From Bipolaris cookei (taxonomy: Eukaryota; Ascomycota; Dothideomycetes; Pleosporales; Pleosporaceae), in NCBI GenBank assembly GCA_002286855.1, contig NRSV01000069.1, positions 125,837-189,836 of the forward strand: DNA of 64,000 nucleotides, read 5' to 3'. Of the stretch, positions 1 to 11,517 are shown one piece after another (position 1 is the first letter of the stretch; every line of letters begins with the position of its first letter). Both the position numbers and the translations under genes were made by a program. Under the pieces are notes generated by a model. That model made no database searches. It was given only the letters and a program-made list of their open reading frames with translations, and had not been told where the DNA came from.

Positions 1-1030
1 GGTACTCCACACGGGCCACTACCCAGTCTAAATCAATAACACGCCAGAACGTCAATAATTTTAGAGCTTTATAACACCACCACGATATTATAATCTTTTC
101 TATATTTTACGCGCATTCTCTTCGCGATATACTAGAGTTAGATTCATAAACAAAAGAATACTAAAAGGGCGCGAGTAAATGGTGCTGTTGACTATATGAA
201 ATACACCCCATTTTGGAGTACCTGTTTTTTGTCCACCGGGTGTCACCCTATCTTGCTATCGCTCAGTTTCATCCGTTTATCCGTAATGAGTTCATTGTTT
301 TGATTACTGGAAAGCAGAAATGAGATTATCATGTAGAGTATGCAATAGACTTGGGGGAGTTGATGAAGTGGAGACGCTTATTAAGGAAATCTCTGGAAAT
401 AGGTTGTAATCATAGAGGCATGTCTGAGCGATGGTGATTCAGACATGGTGCGTTGACAGGAGACTAACAAGAATGACCGTGGTGCGCAATATGATGGTGG
501 GATGACAATTATCGCGAATAGCTCCTCTGTTGTTTGCGCATGTCAATTCTTTCCACGCCTTCTCCGAGGTATAACGTTTGCGACAAAGCTGCTGCCATGT
601 GCTTCTGGCGCCATACCATTGTGGCGTTGTTGTCCCTCTACACAGTACCAAAAAAAACAGGATCAAAGATTGGTAGCCGGTGGTAGATCGTTGAGATACA
701 GTGTCTAATTAGGTGTGGTGGTTGTGTTGCGTGTTGTTGTGCGTTGTGGAATGCAACACGGGCCAGAGGGCCGCCACAAGTGATCAGCTTTGAGCACGCA
801 CTGGTTGGCCAACGTTGCCTTTGCCTGTATTGCGACACCCACAGCCGGATGGTGTGCTTGTCTTGTCAAGGCCGCACCGCGTCGAAGGCGCAAAACACAA
901 ATGCACTTCTCTAATTTTAACCGGAAGGCTTGATTTTGTCGAGATTGCGATGCGCTCTTAGATATGTTTTTCAATGCGCCGGTATTACTCCTGGTCGCTC
1001 ATCGACGAATACATATCGTCATTTTCGCAT
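1..1030. other. Left-edge intergenic stretch, no gene recognised
   Basis: Only short, overlapping, unconvincing reading frames are present here on both strands. None shows a recognisable motif or a consistent exon structure. The stretch ends at the TA that serves as the left target-site duplication of the pogo element. Confidence 0.5.
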
Positions 1031-1031
1031 A

Positions 1032-2852
1032 ACGTGTTTTACAAGCGAGCGGGCCACCCCACTAACTTTCTACACCTCTCTAACTCTAATCAATCATGGC
1101 CCTATCAAATCAAGCCCACAACGTCTCTCGTGAATCTGATATACAGCTAGCCATCTTAGCTATAGATCAAGAACAGATTAAGTCTCAGAGAGATGCAGCA
1201 AAAGTCTACGAAGTCTCTCGAACAACACTCCAGCGTCGACGCGCTGGCATACTTACCCGACGCGATTGCCAGCCTAACTCAAAGAAGCTTACCAAGCTAG
1301 AAGAGGAGGTGATAATTGACCATATACTTGATCTAGATCTACGCGGATTTGCGCCTACCTACGCAGCTGTGCGCGATATGACCGACAGATTCCTGGCTGC
1401 GCGCGGCGCTGACCAAGTCGGCGTCCATTGGCCGCGCAACTTTGTCAAGCGTATAGATAGGCTTACGACGCGTTTTAATCGAGCGTACGATAGGTAGAGA
1501 GCTCTCTGTGAAGATTCAGTCTTACCTAAGAGCTGATTTGAGCTTGTGGAGCAGACAAAGGCTAAGTACGGTATCTATGACGAGGACGTCTACAACTTTG
1601 ACGAAGCCGGCTTTATGATAGGCAAGATTACCACTCAGCTTGTCGTTACAGCGTCAGAGAGAAGAGGCCGGCCGAAGGCTGTTTAGCCAGGCAGTCGCGA
1701 GTGGGTGACATTTATCGCTGGGATCAACGCAGCTGGCTGGGCTATCCCACCATTTCTTATCTTTGCTGGCCAGCATCATCTATCTGCCTGGTGCGAGGAA
1801 GCAGATGTCCCACGCGACTGGGCGATTGCAGTCAGCGACAACGGCTGGACGAATAACGAGCTAGGTGTTGCTTGGCTAAAGCACTTTGACGCCTACACGA
1901 AGACTCGCGTTGTAGGCGCGCGCCGCCTACTTGTTCTTGACGGCCATGAGAGCCACCAGTCTCTTGAGTTCCAAGAGCTCTGCAAGGAGAACAATATCTA
2001 CACGCTCTGCATGTCGCCCCACTCGTTTCACTTACTCCAGCCTCCTGACATCGGCTGCTTCTCGCCATTGAAGCGCGCGTACAGCCGTGAGGTGGAGAGC
2101 CTAATACGCAACCACATCAACCACGTCACTAAGCTCGAGTTTCTGCCAGCGTTCAAGGCAGCGTTCGATCGATCCTTCACGCCAGCCAATATCTGCTCAG
2201 CTTTCCGAGGCGCAGGTCTTGTTCCTCTCCAGCCAGACGTTGTTCTATCAAAGCTTGACGTGCAGCTACGTACGCCTACTCCTCCATCTGCTCTAGCAGA
2301 GACTCTCTGGCAGGCTCGTACGCCTAGTAACGCACGCGAGCTTGAAGCTCAATCGACATTAATACGTAATCGCGTCCAGCGGCATCAAGACTCTTCACCT
2401 ACCTCAATTATCGCAGCAATTGACCAGCTTAAGAAGCGGGCTCAGGTTATGATACTCTCGGCTGAGCTAATGCGCGACCGGATCGCTAGTCTTGAGCAAG
2501 CTAATAAAACAGTATCAGAGCGTAGGCAGCGTAAGAAAAAGCGTATACAGAGGCAAGGGGTATTAACAAAGGGCACCGGCGAGGATCTACTCGCTCAATG
2601 TGAGGCTGATGAGCAGATTACTCGTGAGGAGCGTCAGGGAGGAGAGCAATCAGGTGTCAGCCGCCAGGCTCTGGCGCGCTGTAGTAGGTGTAGAGAGACT
2701 GGCCATAACTCACGTACATGTAAGAAAGATACTCTAGATACTAATTAATCTACTATATCGATTTCTATATATTATAGTATCGCGTTGTTGAGATATACGT
2801 CTATGGAGGTGCGCAAAGTTGGTGGGGTGGCCCGCTCGCTTGTAAAACACGT
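1032..2852 (+). mobile_element. Pogo/Fot1-type DNA transposon, full length (copy A)
   Basis: The ends are inverted repeats of about 37 bp. The left end begins ACGTGTTTTACAAGCGAGCG and the right end is its reverse complement with one mismatch. Each end abuts a TA (1030-1031 and 2853-2854), the target duplication expected of the Tc1/mariner/pogo superfamily. The 1821-bp body holds one transposase frame. The TIR start (ACGTG, then TTnACAAGCGA) resembles those of the two deleted elements at 11518 and 40768, so all three look related. Confidence 0.92.
1096..2748 (+). pseudogene. Pogo/Fot1-like DDE transposase with three in-frame stops
   Basis: One continuous frame of 550 codons is broken only by TAG at 1495, TGA at 1534 and TAG at 1684. 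All three can arise by C-to-T (or G-to-A) change from CAG, CGA/TGG and CAG. The N-terminal part has the CENP-B/pogo helix-turn-helix look (YEVSRTTLQRR). The DDE core shows YNFDEAGF (first Asp), LLVLDGHESH (second Asp) and LLQPPDIGCFSPLK (third Asp). The C-terminus is a basic coiled segment followed by a CCHC knuckle (CSRCRETGHNSRTC). The absence of frameshifts suggests recent inactivation. Stop suppression is unlikely, so I call it a pseudogene. Confidence 0.9.
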
Positions 2853-2854
2853 TA

Positions 2855-3183
2855 CATGAAGGGAAATGCGGCCAACACTTTGGAAGTTGGTGATTGACTT
2901 AGAATGTCGATTCGATTACAGGTGAATATAGCGAGTGCAGAGTGCAGAGGTTGATCCGATAGGAAGGGTACCCGATTCTATATACTCAGTTGTTTTAGGT
3001 ATTCTTCTGGCTTCGTTAATCGTGGTGGTAGCCTCCCAGCATTCGATTGCATGCAGCTAGAGAAGCAAATAAGACTCGCAGACTTGCATTCAGAAGAGGA
3101 GAATTATCTTCCACCAAATCGTCAGTCACCTCGCATTATTCCTTGTCACGATTCAAAATCCATGGCGACTCCAAGTAAGGCTG
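2855..3183. other. Spacer between the pogo element and the kelch gene
   Basis: This is about 330 bp with no supported gene. It probably holds the 3' untranslated end of the minus-strand kelch gene. Confidence 0.4.
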
Positions 3184-5430
3184 TTACTTTGCGATTTCAT
3201 TATCCCTCCCCTTTTCTTCCCCATTATTATCTTCTACTATGAATGCATCCCTACTCTTCTGGTCTACAGTGTTATCTTCTCTTTCATTATTCGTATCAAC
3301 CTGATCGGCTCGCTCTTCTCTTCTCTTATTCGATGCTACCGATGCACTTCTCCTTCTTTCCCGACTCGGTCTCCTCAAACCAGCCACATACTCTGGCCGT
3401 TCTGGCAAGTCGTCCCCGGGTATTCGCACGATAGGGACCCCATGCAAGGCTCCGGGTGCCGTATTCGTGCCAGATAATTCCGCTCTTCCCGGTGATGACA
3501 TGGGATCTGCTTCAACCGCTTGTCTGGGTGTTTCCAATTCCTTTATCTCATGGCCATAGAGTTCCGCGGGACTGTTCTCGTTAACAGCATGAAGCTCGTA
3601 CTTCTTTGGAAGAGATGAAGCTTGGCCGGATGGGTCGCTGTTGTCAGGGAGTTCGTGGGGGCTATGGCGTTTACGGTATCGACGACGGAGAAAGAATGCT
3701 GCGATGGCGATGATGATGAGTCCTGCAACACCACCCCCGGCACCGCCAGCAATAGCCCCTGTCATGCTCTTCTTTGTAGAAGTGAATGGAGCTGAAGTAT
3801 TTCCTGGTACAGTGTTTCCAGAAGCAGTACCTGAAGACGACGTGGTTTTACTTGGTGTTGCGAACACGGTCTTCAGACCTTGTTCCGTCCAGCCCATGGC
3901 GGGCTCCTTTTTCGTAGCGTTCCCATTTGCATCTCCACCAGTCACAGACAGCACTTTGTTCGGTACTTGGAATTCTGGTCGGTCGACTGTGAAGACACTC
4001 CCCCATGTCAAAGCTGTCATGTCCCATACTGCGACCCCTTTCGTTTCCCAATCACATGTCAAGGTTGGAGTGTTGCCGCCCACAGTGATCATCTGACGTT
4101 TTCCGGCAACATGGCATTTGTGACCCCATCGTGGTGCCTCACCCAAAGGCCAAACATTTGTCCAGGTGAATGACGGCAGAGTCAAGATTACAACATCGTC
4201 ATAGGCCGTGTTCGTGATTGGATTCCTGCCACCGTATAGATAAATATGGTGACTTGAGTTATCGGATGATGATGCAGCCACTGTACAGAAGTCTATGCGT
4301 GGTTCTGGTATATTTCCAGTGGTGTTTTGCGAATACCAAGTCCCGTTGCTGTCTGGGTCTTGGAGGTAAGAGTCAATATCGAAAATGTCGACCGTCTCAA
4401 AGTCAATCTGCTGAGTGTAAGATGAAGACCCATAAGCTGACTGTTTTACTCACTAATGAGCCTGTGCTGACATTGGCAAAAGGGCTGGTAAGGTTAGATT
4501 GTATCTGACCGCCGAGCGCTACAAGTGTTCCCATACCACCAATTGAACCAAAATATTCCATCGTACCTCCCACCCTAGGAGCACCGCCCCTCAATCCGGC
4601 AGTCGAGATGTTTTTCCCACTCTGCGACTTGAGGTCGAGAACAACCATACCCTCTAAAGGCACGTAGATGTCCTCGGTTTTCGGGAAAATATCAAGTGTC
4701 CTTGACGAGGTACCCCAATCAACCTGGCCGTTCAGATAGAAAGCCAGACCTTGGTCTATCGCTTCAGTCGCTGCGCCATGGTTGGGCGTCCACTCGGTGT
4801 CTCTTGAGTATTGATCCCAAGGATTGCTAGCCCCATACGTATACGACCACAAGGGGTATGCTGATGAATCTGGCCGCGTAAATGCTTCGAAGGACTGATT
4901 GCCCATGAAGGTTGTACCGCCGTACACGTATACATTGGATTGATCAACTGGGCCATGGAACATATGACCACGGATGAGGCTTGGCGGTAGCGTACCCGTA
5001 GTCGGATTCGTTACGTTCTTAGCTTGAGCATCAATGGTAATGTTCAACTTCCAGTCCCATGTCGAGTTAAGAGGAATGGTGATCATGTAGCTGTTTATGC
5101 CTACGATTGGGCTGGCAACATCCGTGCCATTCCATTTTTGTACTCCGCTATCGATGTACAGAACGTCGTTCTTCACGACTGATTGTGCCCCTGTTGGTGG
5201 TCCGTATCAGCAATCATCGCCTGAGTCAACTATCAATCTCCCAGAGAAGCAAATGGTGGATCAAATGTTTACGAATAGCACCACTCACACCATCTTGAGC
5301 AAAAGTTCTTTACGGGGTTCAAACGGAAGTTTTGTGCGTGTACGGCAGGTGAGATGTAGATACTATTCAAGAAAAGAAACAGGAGACCGGCTTGTGTCAA
5401 CTGAAATAGTCTTGAGATGAAGAAGTCCAT
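3184..5430 (-). CDS. Secreted/single-pass membrane kelch-repeat protein
   Basis: The model is complement join(3184..4410, 4454..5190, 5289..5430), giving 701 aa. Exon 1 encodes an N-terminal signal/anchor (MDFFISRLFQLT followed by a hydrophobic run). Intron 5191-5288 (GTGAGT..CAG) and intron 4411-4453 (GTGAGT..CAG, 43 bp) join frames exactly. The ectodomain has kelch-like blades (VYVYGGTTF, LVALGGQ, IYLYGGRN, RQMITVGGN) with many N-glycosylation sequons. A Ser/Thr-rich stalk leads to one membrane helix (about GAIAGGAGGGVAGLIIIAIAA) and an RRRYRKR stop-transfer. The roughly 170-aa charged cytoplasmic tail is low in complexity. This architecture is common in filamentous ascomycetes, often annotated as a cell-wall or kelch-domain protein. 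The ligand is unknown. I chose the ATG at 5430 because only it supplies a signal peptide in phase. Confidence 0.8.
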
Positions 5431-8139
5431 GTCATCTGAACGTTCCACAGACGCTCACCTGGGTTGGTAGTGCTGCAAAGTCAGCCTAAGAAGTCGGGCA
5501 ATACCCAGACCATGTATATGTACGTCGCTTCGTAAGCGATCTCTGTGCAGCACTCGGTCTGCCTTAGAGGCGCGCTAAGCCCTTTTGTCGCTGCAGATGC
5601 AGCAGGTCTCGCATATGTTGCGGAGGCACGCTAGAGCCCTACATTTGGCTTGAATACATCCCAGGACTTTATTCTTGTAGGCCTACTTGCTTGAGGTGTA
5701 AGATCTCATTTACCCATATATATTTCAATACACAAGACTGAATAAAGCATGGGCAGTTCGAATGCACTGTTGGTGCAAGCAGCATTTCAGCATAATCTGG
5801 TTCCTATATTTCCAGCCACTTTGTGGCTGGAAATGTCAGCGACATGGGTATATGCAACATTTCCCACAAAATGGACGAAGGATGGTATACCCTGATCATG
5901 GTGGGTCGCCTGACGGGATTTTCGATGTAACCCCTCTCAAGTAAACATCGATCTAGAACGCCAGAGAATTGCGATAATGGGCTGCATTGGTATTTTGTGC
6001 ATATGGGCATTTTGTCAATATCCCTGGAGGTGCATGGGAAAACATGCGCACCCTGACACAATCAGCCCATTCACTAGGAAGACTTTCTACTTTGGGTTGA
6101 GAAAGCCACAGCCTTCCACGGAGAGAGGAATGATAAGCAGGATTTTGATTAGTCACATGGCATTTCGATAGCGCTTTGTTGGTGGCTCGGGCCGAAGCTT
6201 GAACAGAGGCTTTTCTCACTTTCTTTTTTGGCACAATGTCGTTTTGAAAGCTTGGCTGAAAGGACGGTTGATCATCGACACTAGAAGATAAGTCGAGTGC
6301 GCTATCGGCGGCGCTGTTCAGCAGGCCAAGCTCTGTCTGCTAGCACTAAAGACAGAGCAAGAATTAAGCTTGTTGGACATAGTGATGCGAAAAATATTGA
6401 GGCAGCTTTCGGTGCAGGGTGTAGGTACATTGACGTGGCATTTGGCGGTCTTCTTTCCTATGGGGCGGCTGCACGGCGACCCTACCCAAACAACAGTTTG
6501 GCTTCGGGAGATTACCTGCAGCAACCTTGGGGTGCGTGCGGGTCCATGCCTAGTTCAGATACAGCGTGAAATTTACCCATGTGCAAGAATTTTTTTTTTC
6601 CAAATATATGAGCTGAAAGACCCGTGGAGGTGCGTTGTGTCGTCGCTAGACTGGACCGTACGTACGTAGCAGATACAAGTCGCATTGATGAGATTATAGA
6701 GTATGCGCACGGCAAAGACAAGAGCTGAAAATGATCAGGACGGTGCCAGCGATGCTCGACGCGGACAAGTTGCTGAACGCCAGCCTAGCCTGGAGCTTGG
6801 ACCACAACATGTGTGGACTGGTCGTCTGGGAAACAAGACTGATCGTGGCCGCATCACAAATGCAGAGTACGATGGATTTTGGTGGCGTTACAACGATTCA
6901 GGTAAAATTGGTGATGCTAAGCACTTCTCTGAAATGAATCTGGAGAGAGCATGGTGCTGACTGATGTGCCAAAGTTAATGATGATGCTATGCCCATGCTG
7001 GGTCACGTGCAGCCGAGTGCAAAAGTGTATCTTTGCCGATTGAACGACGCGGCTGCTCACAACACTGACTCGACAAATCGCTTCATAGCTTTATTGGCGC
7101 TTTTCGAACAACTCTCAACCCCGGTATCTGGCCTTCCCCTTAGGTCCTAGAGGAAGACCATGTTCTCCATGCTTGTCCCCTCGATCTGGTGTACCTACCC
7201 ATCCGTTGACCTTACCATCTACGCCAGTGAGACGGCTTTTGAGGATTTGTGCGATGTTGACGATTGTGACAGATTCGTGAATTGTGCGATTGAGGACATT
7301 GCGAAATCAACACCAGCGACCCCCGAAGGACATGTATTTCAATGCTATTCCGTGGTTGTCAGGCTTTAAGACGGCGGAATGATCTGACTGGCTGATATTG
7401 CGAAAAGGTCTTGGGTACTGTCTCTCACAATAATATAAAGAAATCAATGGGATCCATGATAAACGGGCAGTGCAAGGCCCAGGAAACTAATCTAGTCCGG
7501 ATCTCGAAGTTGACCCTCCACCCAAGACAGCTTCAATAGGAACATGCTCGCGACAATCACACGGGCATCATAATTATACCATACGGATACAACGTGTTTT
7601 CTGGAAAGAAATGGTTTCCTGCTTTTTGATTGTCAGATGCCCTGGTCGTATCGAGGATCGTGCTGTCGGTATTGGGCACATATTGTCAACGCAACGCAAC
7701 GGTTACGTAGTCCAACCATGCAAACAACAATCTTTCGGGACTATCTAACATGATATTACCGGCTCTTTGTTATTAAATACTACCTATTTATTGGATGGCA
7801 TTCGAAACCGAAAAATGATTACAATCATGATCTGCTGGTTGGACAATGAGGCCCTCGGAGACGGTGGAGACTTGTGTTGTGATTGGCCTGACGTAACATC
7901 GCCATCATACTCAACGCATATCAACCACAACCCCATCAACACGACACCTCGGCATTCCAATGCCATGGCAGAATGGCTTGCCATGTTCATGTCGTGATAT
8001 TACTGACATGCAGATCGCATGCATAAAAATATCCCACTCCAGCACAATGTCATTATTCACACCATCGTCATCTTGACACGCTCATCTCGCACCCCGCACC
8101 TACTTCCTTAAGTTTGGCCTCTCTCTCCCATGGTCAACT
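5431..8139. other. 2.7-kb gene-poor interval
   Basis: No multi-exon gene could be assembled. Short open frames on both strands (around 5953-6234 minus and 6297-6960 plus) lack conserved motifs, consistent codon use or splice signals and may be relics. A perfect 12-bp hairpin lies at 5808-5834. The last few hundred bases must contain the catalase promoter. An A/T-rich TATA-like stretch (CATAAAAATAT) occurs near 8021-8031, about 110 bp before the catalase ATG. Confidence 0.4.
5808..5834. repeat. Perfect 12-bp inverted repeat (hairpin)
   Basis: ATTTCCAGCCAC at 5808-5819 and GTGGCTGGAAAT at 5823-5834 are exact reverse complements separated by TTT. It is isolated in gene-poor DNA. No attached element could be delimited. 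Confidence 0.85.
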
Positions 8140-10014
8140 ATGGAGATTCCAGCATCTTTGATGTCCAAGCTGCCCACCATGACCAGCACCAACGCCAACT
8201 CCAACCAGACTGACCCTCTCAAGCACCCTCTTGAAGCCACCGCAATGGCCATCAAGGGAGCTGCTTCTGGCGAAAGTCGTGCTCCCCGGGCTTTCCATAT
8301 GCAGAGCTCAAATGAGGGCCCAGCAGACATCATCGCCAAGGTTGCCGGCGTTACCCAGGGTGGAAAGCGTGAAGACGACGGCCCATATTTCACCAATAAC
8401 GAAGGCATTCCATGGCCCGACGCAGAACATAGCAAAACCATCGGCGGAATCCCCGTCGCCAGCGATGTTTTCCTCTTCCAGAAGCAGCAGACATTCAATC
8501 GCTCAAAGAACCTTGAGCGCATGGTGCACCCCTGCGGTTCAGGTGCTTTCGGCTATTTCGAGACTACCAAAGATGTCACCCACCTCACCAAGGCCGACTT
8601 CTTGAAGACCGTGGGTGAGAAGACGCCCGTATTCATGAGATTCAGTACCGTTACTCCTGGGCGCGAGTATCCCGACGAGGCTCGTAACCCTCGTGGGTTT
8701 GCTATCAAGTTCTACACTGGCGAGGGCAACTACGACATCGTTGGCCTGAACTTCCCTGTTTTCTTCTGCCGTGATCCTATCCAGGGTCCAGATGTCATCC
8801 GCTCGCAATGGCGTAACCCCAAGAATTTCCTTTTCGATTACGATGCCATTTTCGATTTGCTTGCCAATACCCCCGAGGGTAACCACGCTGGTCTTATGTT
8901 CTTCAGCGACCATGGCACACCCCAGGGTTGGCGTTTCAACCATGGATATGGATGCCACACGTTCAAGTGGGTGAACAAGGACGGTCAATTCGTGTACATC
9001 AAATACCACTTTGTTGCTGAGCACGGTCAAAAGCAATTTACCCAGGAACAAGCAACACAAATGTGTGGCGAGGACCCTGACTATTCCAAGCGTGATCTGT
9101 ATGAGACCATTGAGAATGGCGAGGAGGTAGTCTGGAAAGCACACGTGCAGGTCATGAACCCAGAGGATGCTGATCCCGACAAGCTTGGCTTCGATCCCTT
9201 TGATGTCACCAAGGTCTGGCCGCGTAAGCAATTTCCCATGCAAGAGTTTGGACGCTTGGTCCTTAATAAGAACCCCGAGAACTTCCATCGTGACGTCGAG
9301 CAGGCGGCTTTCTCCCCCGGTAGCATGGTGCCCGGTGTTGAAGACTCGCCTGATCCGCTTCTTCAGTTCCGCATGTTCTTCTACCGCGATGCGCAGTACC
9401 ACCGCATTGGTGTGAACTTGCACCAGATTCCCGTCAACTGCCCATTCATGGCCAAGTCTTTCGCATCCCTCAATTTTGACGGCCAGATGCGCGTCGATGC
9501 CAATCATGCTGGAAATAAGCAGTATGCCCCAAACAGCTTCGCGCACAAATTCCGGCCCGATGTGGCCGAAGCGCCATACCAGGTCAATGACAATATTATG
9601 AGCCGAAAGAGTCATTACTGGCATGAGGGTAAGAAGAACGAGTACGACCAGGCTAAGGAGCTTTGGTCACGCGTAATGAGCGTACAAGAGAAGCAAAACA
9701 CTATCAAGAATACTGCAAATATGCTAAAATTTGTCCGATACCCCGAAATTCAGGTAAATTCCCGCCAACCAATTCCGCATGTCGCGTTTTCACTAACAAC
9801 CTCCCAGAAGAAGTACTTGGCGCAACAATATAATATCGGCACCGACCTTTCCAGAGGCATCTACGATCTCCTCCCCAAGCCGGCATTCGATTTCAGCGAG
9901 GTCGAGGAGCTGTCTCAGACTGCCCATGAGTGGTATAAGGAGAAGAAGTTTAGGCCTACCGCTGGTGATAGGCTTACCGGCTTTCCTCCATCGATGCCTG
10001 TTTATAATTACTGA
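8140..10014 (+). CDS. Haem catalase (small-subunit, monofunctional)
   Basis: The enzyme dismutates hydrogen peroxide to water and oxygen. The model is join(8140..9753, 9808..10014), 606 aa. Conserved elements are the distal His region (MVHPCGSGAFGYFE), the catalytic Asn region (FSDHGTPQGWRFNHGYG), the early core (RFSTVTPGREYPDEARNPRG) and the proximal Tyr haem-ligand helix (FRMFFYRDAQYHRIG). There is no C-terminal flavodoxin-like domain, so it is a small-subunit type, and there is no SKL-type peroxisomal signal (it ends VYNY) and no obvious secretion signal. The intron 9754-9807 (GTAAAT..CACTAAC..CAG) is exactly 54 bp and stop-free, so the unspliced frame is also open. EIQ joined to KKYLAQQYN is the expected family sequence, which supports splicing. 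Downstream Met codons (MSKLP, MTSTN) are possible alternative starts. Confidence 0.93.
   Translation: MEIPASLMSKLPTMTSTNANSNQTDPLKHPLEATAMAIKGAASGESRAPRAFHMQSSNEGPADIIAKVAGVTQGGKREDDGPYFTNNEGIPWPDAEHSKTIGGIPVASDVFLFQKQQTFNRSKNLERMVHPCGSGAFGYFETTKDVTHLTKADFLKTVGEKTPVFMRFSTVTPGREYPDEARNPRGFAIKFYTGEGNYDIVGLNFPVFFCRDPIQGPDVIRSQWRNPKNFLFDYDAIFDLLANTPEGNHAGLMFFSDHGTPQGWRFNHGYGCHTFKWVNKDGQFVYIKYHFVAEHGQKQFTQEQATQMCGEDPDYSKRDLYETIENGEEVVWKAHVQVMNPEDADPDKLGFDPFDVTKVWPRKQFPMQEFGRLVLNKNPENFHRDVEQAAFSPGSMVPGVEDSPDPLLQFRMFFYRDAQYHRIGVNLHQIPVNCPFMAKSFASLNFDGQMRVDANHAGNKQYAPNSFAHKFRPDVAEAPYQVNDNIMSRKSHYWHEGKKNEYDQAKELWSRVMSVQEKQNTIKNTANMLKFVRYPEIQVNSRQPIPHVAFSLTTSQKKYLAQQYNIGTDLSRGIYDLLPKPAFDFSEVEELSQTAHEWYKEKKFRPTAGDRLTGFPPSMPVYNY
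9754..9807 (+). other. In-frame 54-bp intron inside catalase
   Basis: The donor is CAG|GTAAAT, the branch-like motif is CACTAAC, and the acceptor is CTCCCAG. The length is divisible by three and contains no stop. Retention would insert 18 residues next to the C-terminal domain. Confidence 0.75.
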
Positions 10015-10429
10015 GCTTAGTATAGTAATTGATAATGAAAGGTTATGTATCTGGCCATGTACCTTTTATTCGCACCTAGCTATACTGCTGGAATTCTTTT
10101 GCGATTTGTTCGGAACGCCATCTACCATACCAATCTCCAATGTAAACCCTACTTTATGCTGGATACTGTCGAAGTTTCTGAGTCTGGGCCATTTGGTTCC
10201 CAACCACGTCATGTAATGCTGTTTTAATGCTTGGTCACATATACGAGCGGTTGGTCCCAAGCACAATTGCCATGACAGCGATCGATACCGCTTGTACGAA
10301 GGCTCTTAAAAAGGGCGGCTTGGGCCTAAACATATATGATACATCGCTCATACTTTTCATTGGTCATTTGTCATCGTGTATAAAAATCTAATCCAGATCA
10401 TTCTCTATCATTTGCAGTCTATACTGGCG
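10015..10429. other. Catalase 3' flank
   Basis: This is about 415 bp without a supported gene, lying between the catalase stop and the end of the convergent oxidase pseudogene. Only short incidental frames are seen. Confidence 0.4.
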
Positions 10430-11515
10430 TTATGCTACCGGCGCATAGAAGCTAAATCTACCCTTAGAGTCATGCTTTCTTTTGAGCGCCTTCAGCTTCT
10501 CCTGCCTCCACCCCTCGTACCCATAGCAGCTTTGTGATCCTTCGTTGCCATACGAATAGTTGACATACGTATGGAGTTCTTTCCTGCCAGTAATCCCCCC
10601 CCCCAGATAATGTTTTGAAGTTGAGTACTAAGTTGCTTGACAGCATCGTCTTGGGTCTGGCCGGTAGAGTTGTAAATGATGAGGGGCACAGAAAGGAGGT
10701 ATTCATATCGGAACCTGAAAGCACTAGCGCTATTATCGCGATTACGGACACCACTGCTTGGATAGTCCTCGAACATGATTATAGAGTTGTAGTATGGGTT
10801 ATCGGGACCAGATATGACTGAAGCGTAAAGGTCATATGTCTTGCGCTGGGCTGTGATGTTGTAGGTGGAGGTGTAGATAGAGAACCTAGGATTTCTGAAA
10901 TCAGAGTCTTGACAAAGGGGCGAATCAAGGACAATGCCGGACAATTTGGGGAGATCAAGGTAAGAGCCGAACCGGGGAGTGATGGCGAGAATACCAATAT
11001 CGTGAAAGAGAGCAGTGTACTTGGGGTCAACGGAAGTAACACCCTCTTGAATGATGTACATGACTATGACCGGCCACATTGATATCAGCATACACGCAAA
11101 CATTTTTGGTTCGTCATTGGCTCATTTTACCTTTTCAGGATCCAGTGTAGCATTGTTCTGCCAGTACGACCAATCCTGGATTTTAACGAATTGATTCCCG
11201 CCCCTCAGTATGTATTCGTTGGCAGCTTCATAGATCTCTTCAACACCGTCTCCACTGAAAACGATTGTCTCAATTGCCCAGTTCGAGTGCTCGATGTCGT
11301 AAATCTTGGTAGTAACGGAAGTGACGATTCCGAAGTTGTGGGTCGCGCCTTGCGTGCCCCATCACAAGTCTGATCGGCTGTCGATACTTTTGAAGTCGTC
11401 ATTGGCGAGAACAATGTTCATGGACTCGAATTGATCGGTGATGAGTGCGTGAGGGCCCTATAACCAGCCATGCCCACTACCCAAGGCAGGCCCCAAAAAG
11501 CCAACGCATTCACAG
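10430..11515 (-). pseudogene. Berberine-bridge-type FAD oxidoreductase, 5'-truncated and broken
   Basis: Reading the minus strand from the transposon edge, the frame gives the FAD-domain signature (LGSGHGW..GPHAL), then MNIVLANDDF and THNFGIVTS, all hallmarks of BBE-like/6-hydroxy-D-nicotine-oxidase-type flavoproteins. Two in-frame stops lie in this part (TAG after GHGWL, TGA after SRSDL). The middle segment (about 10640-11080) reads through DPKYTALFHDIG. The C-terminal BBE segment (LHTYVNYSYGNEG, then a final FYAPVA) lies in a shifted frame. The shift occurs at a run of ten C on the plus strand (10595-10604), so a sequencing error cannot be excluded at that one point. The 5' half is missing where the 11518-12597 pogo element begins. 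Confidence 0.82.
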
Positions 11516-11517
11516 TA

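Noticed and set aside
6297..6960. Possible remnant of a metabolic enzyme (short plus-strand frames including GCRYIDVAFGG)
   Set aside because: The similarity to lyase or dehydrogenase motifs is weak, the frame is short and broken, and no flanking domain could be found. It may be chance.
8539..9624. Long open frame on the minus strand (361 codons)
   Set aside because: It lies entirely antisense to the catalase coding region and has no motif, so it reflects codon bias of the real gene.
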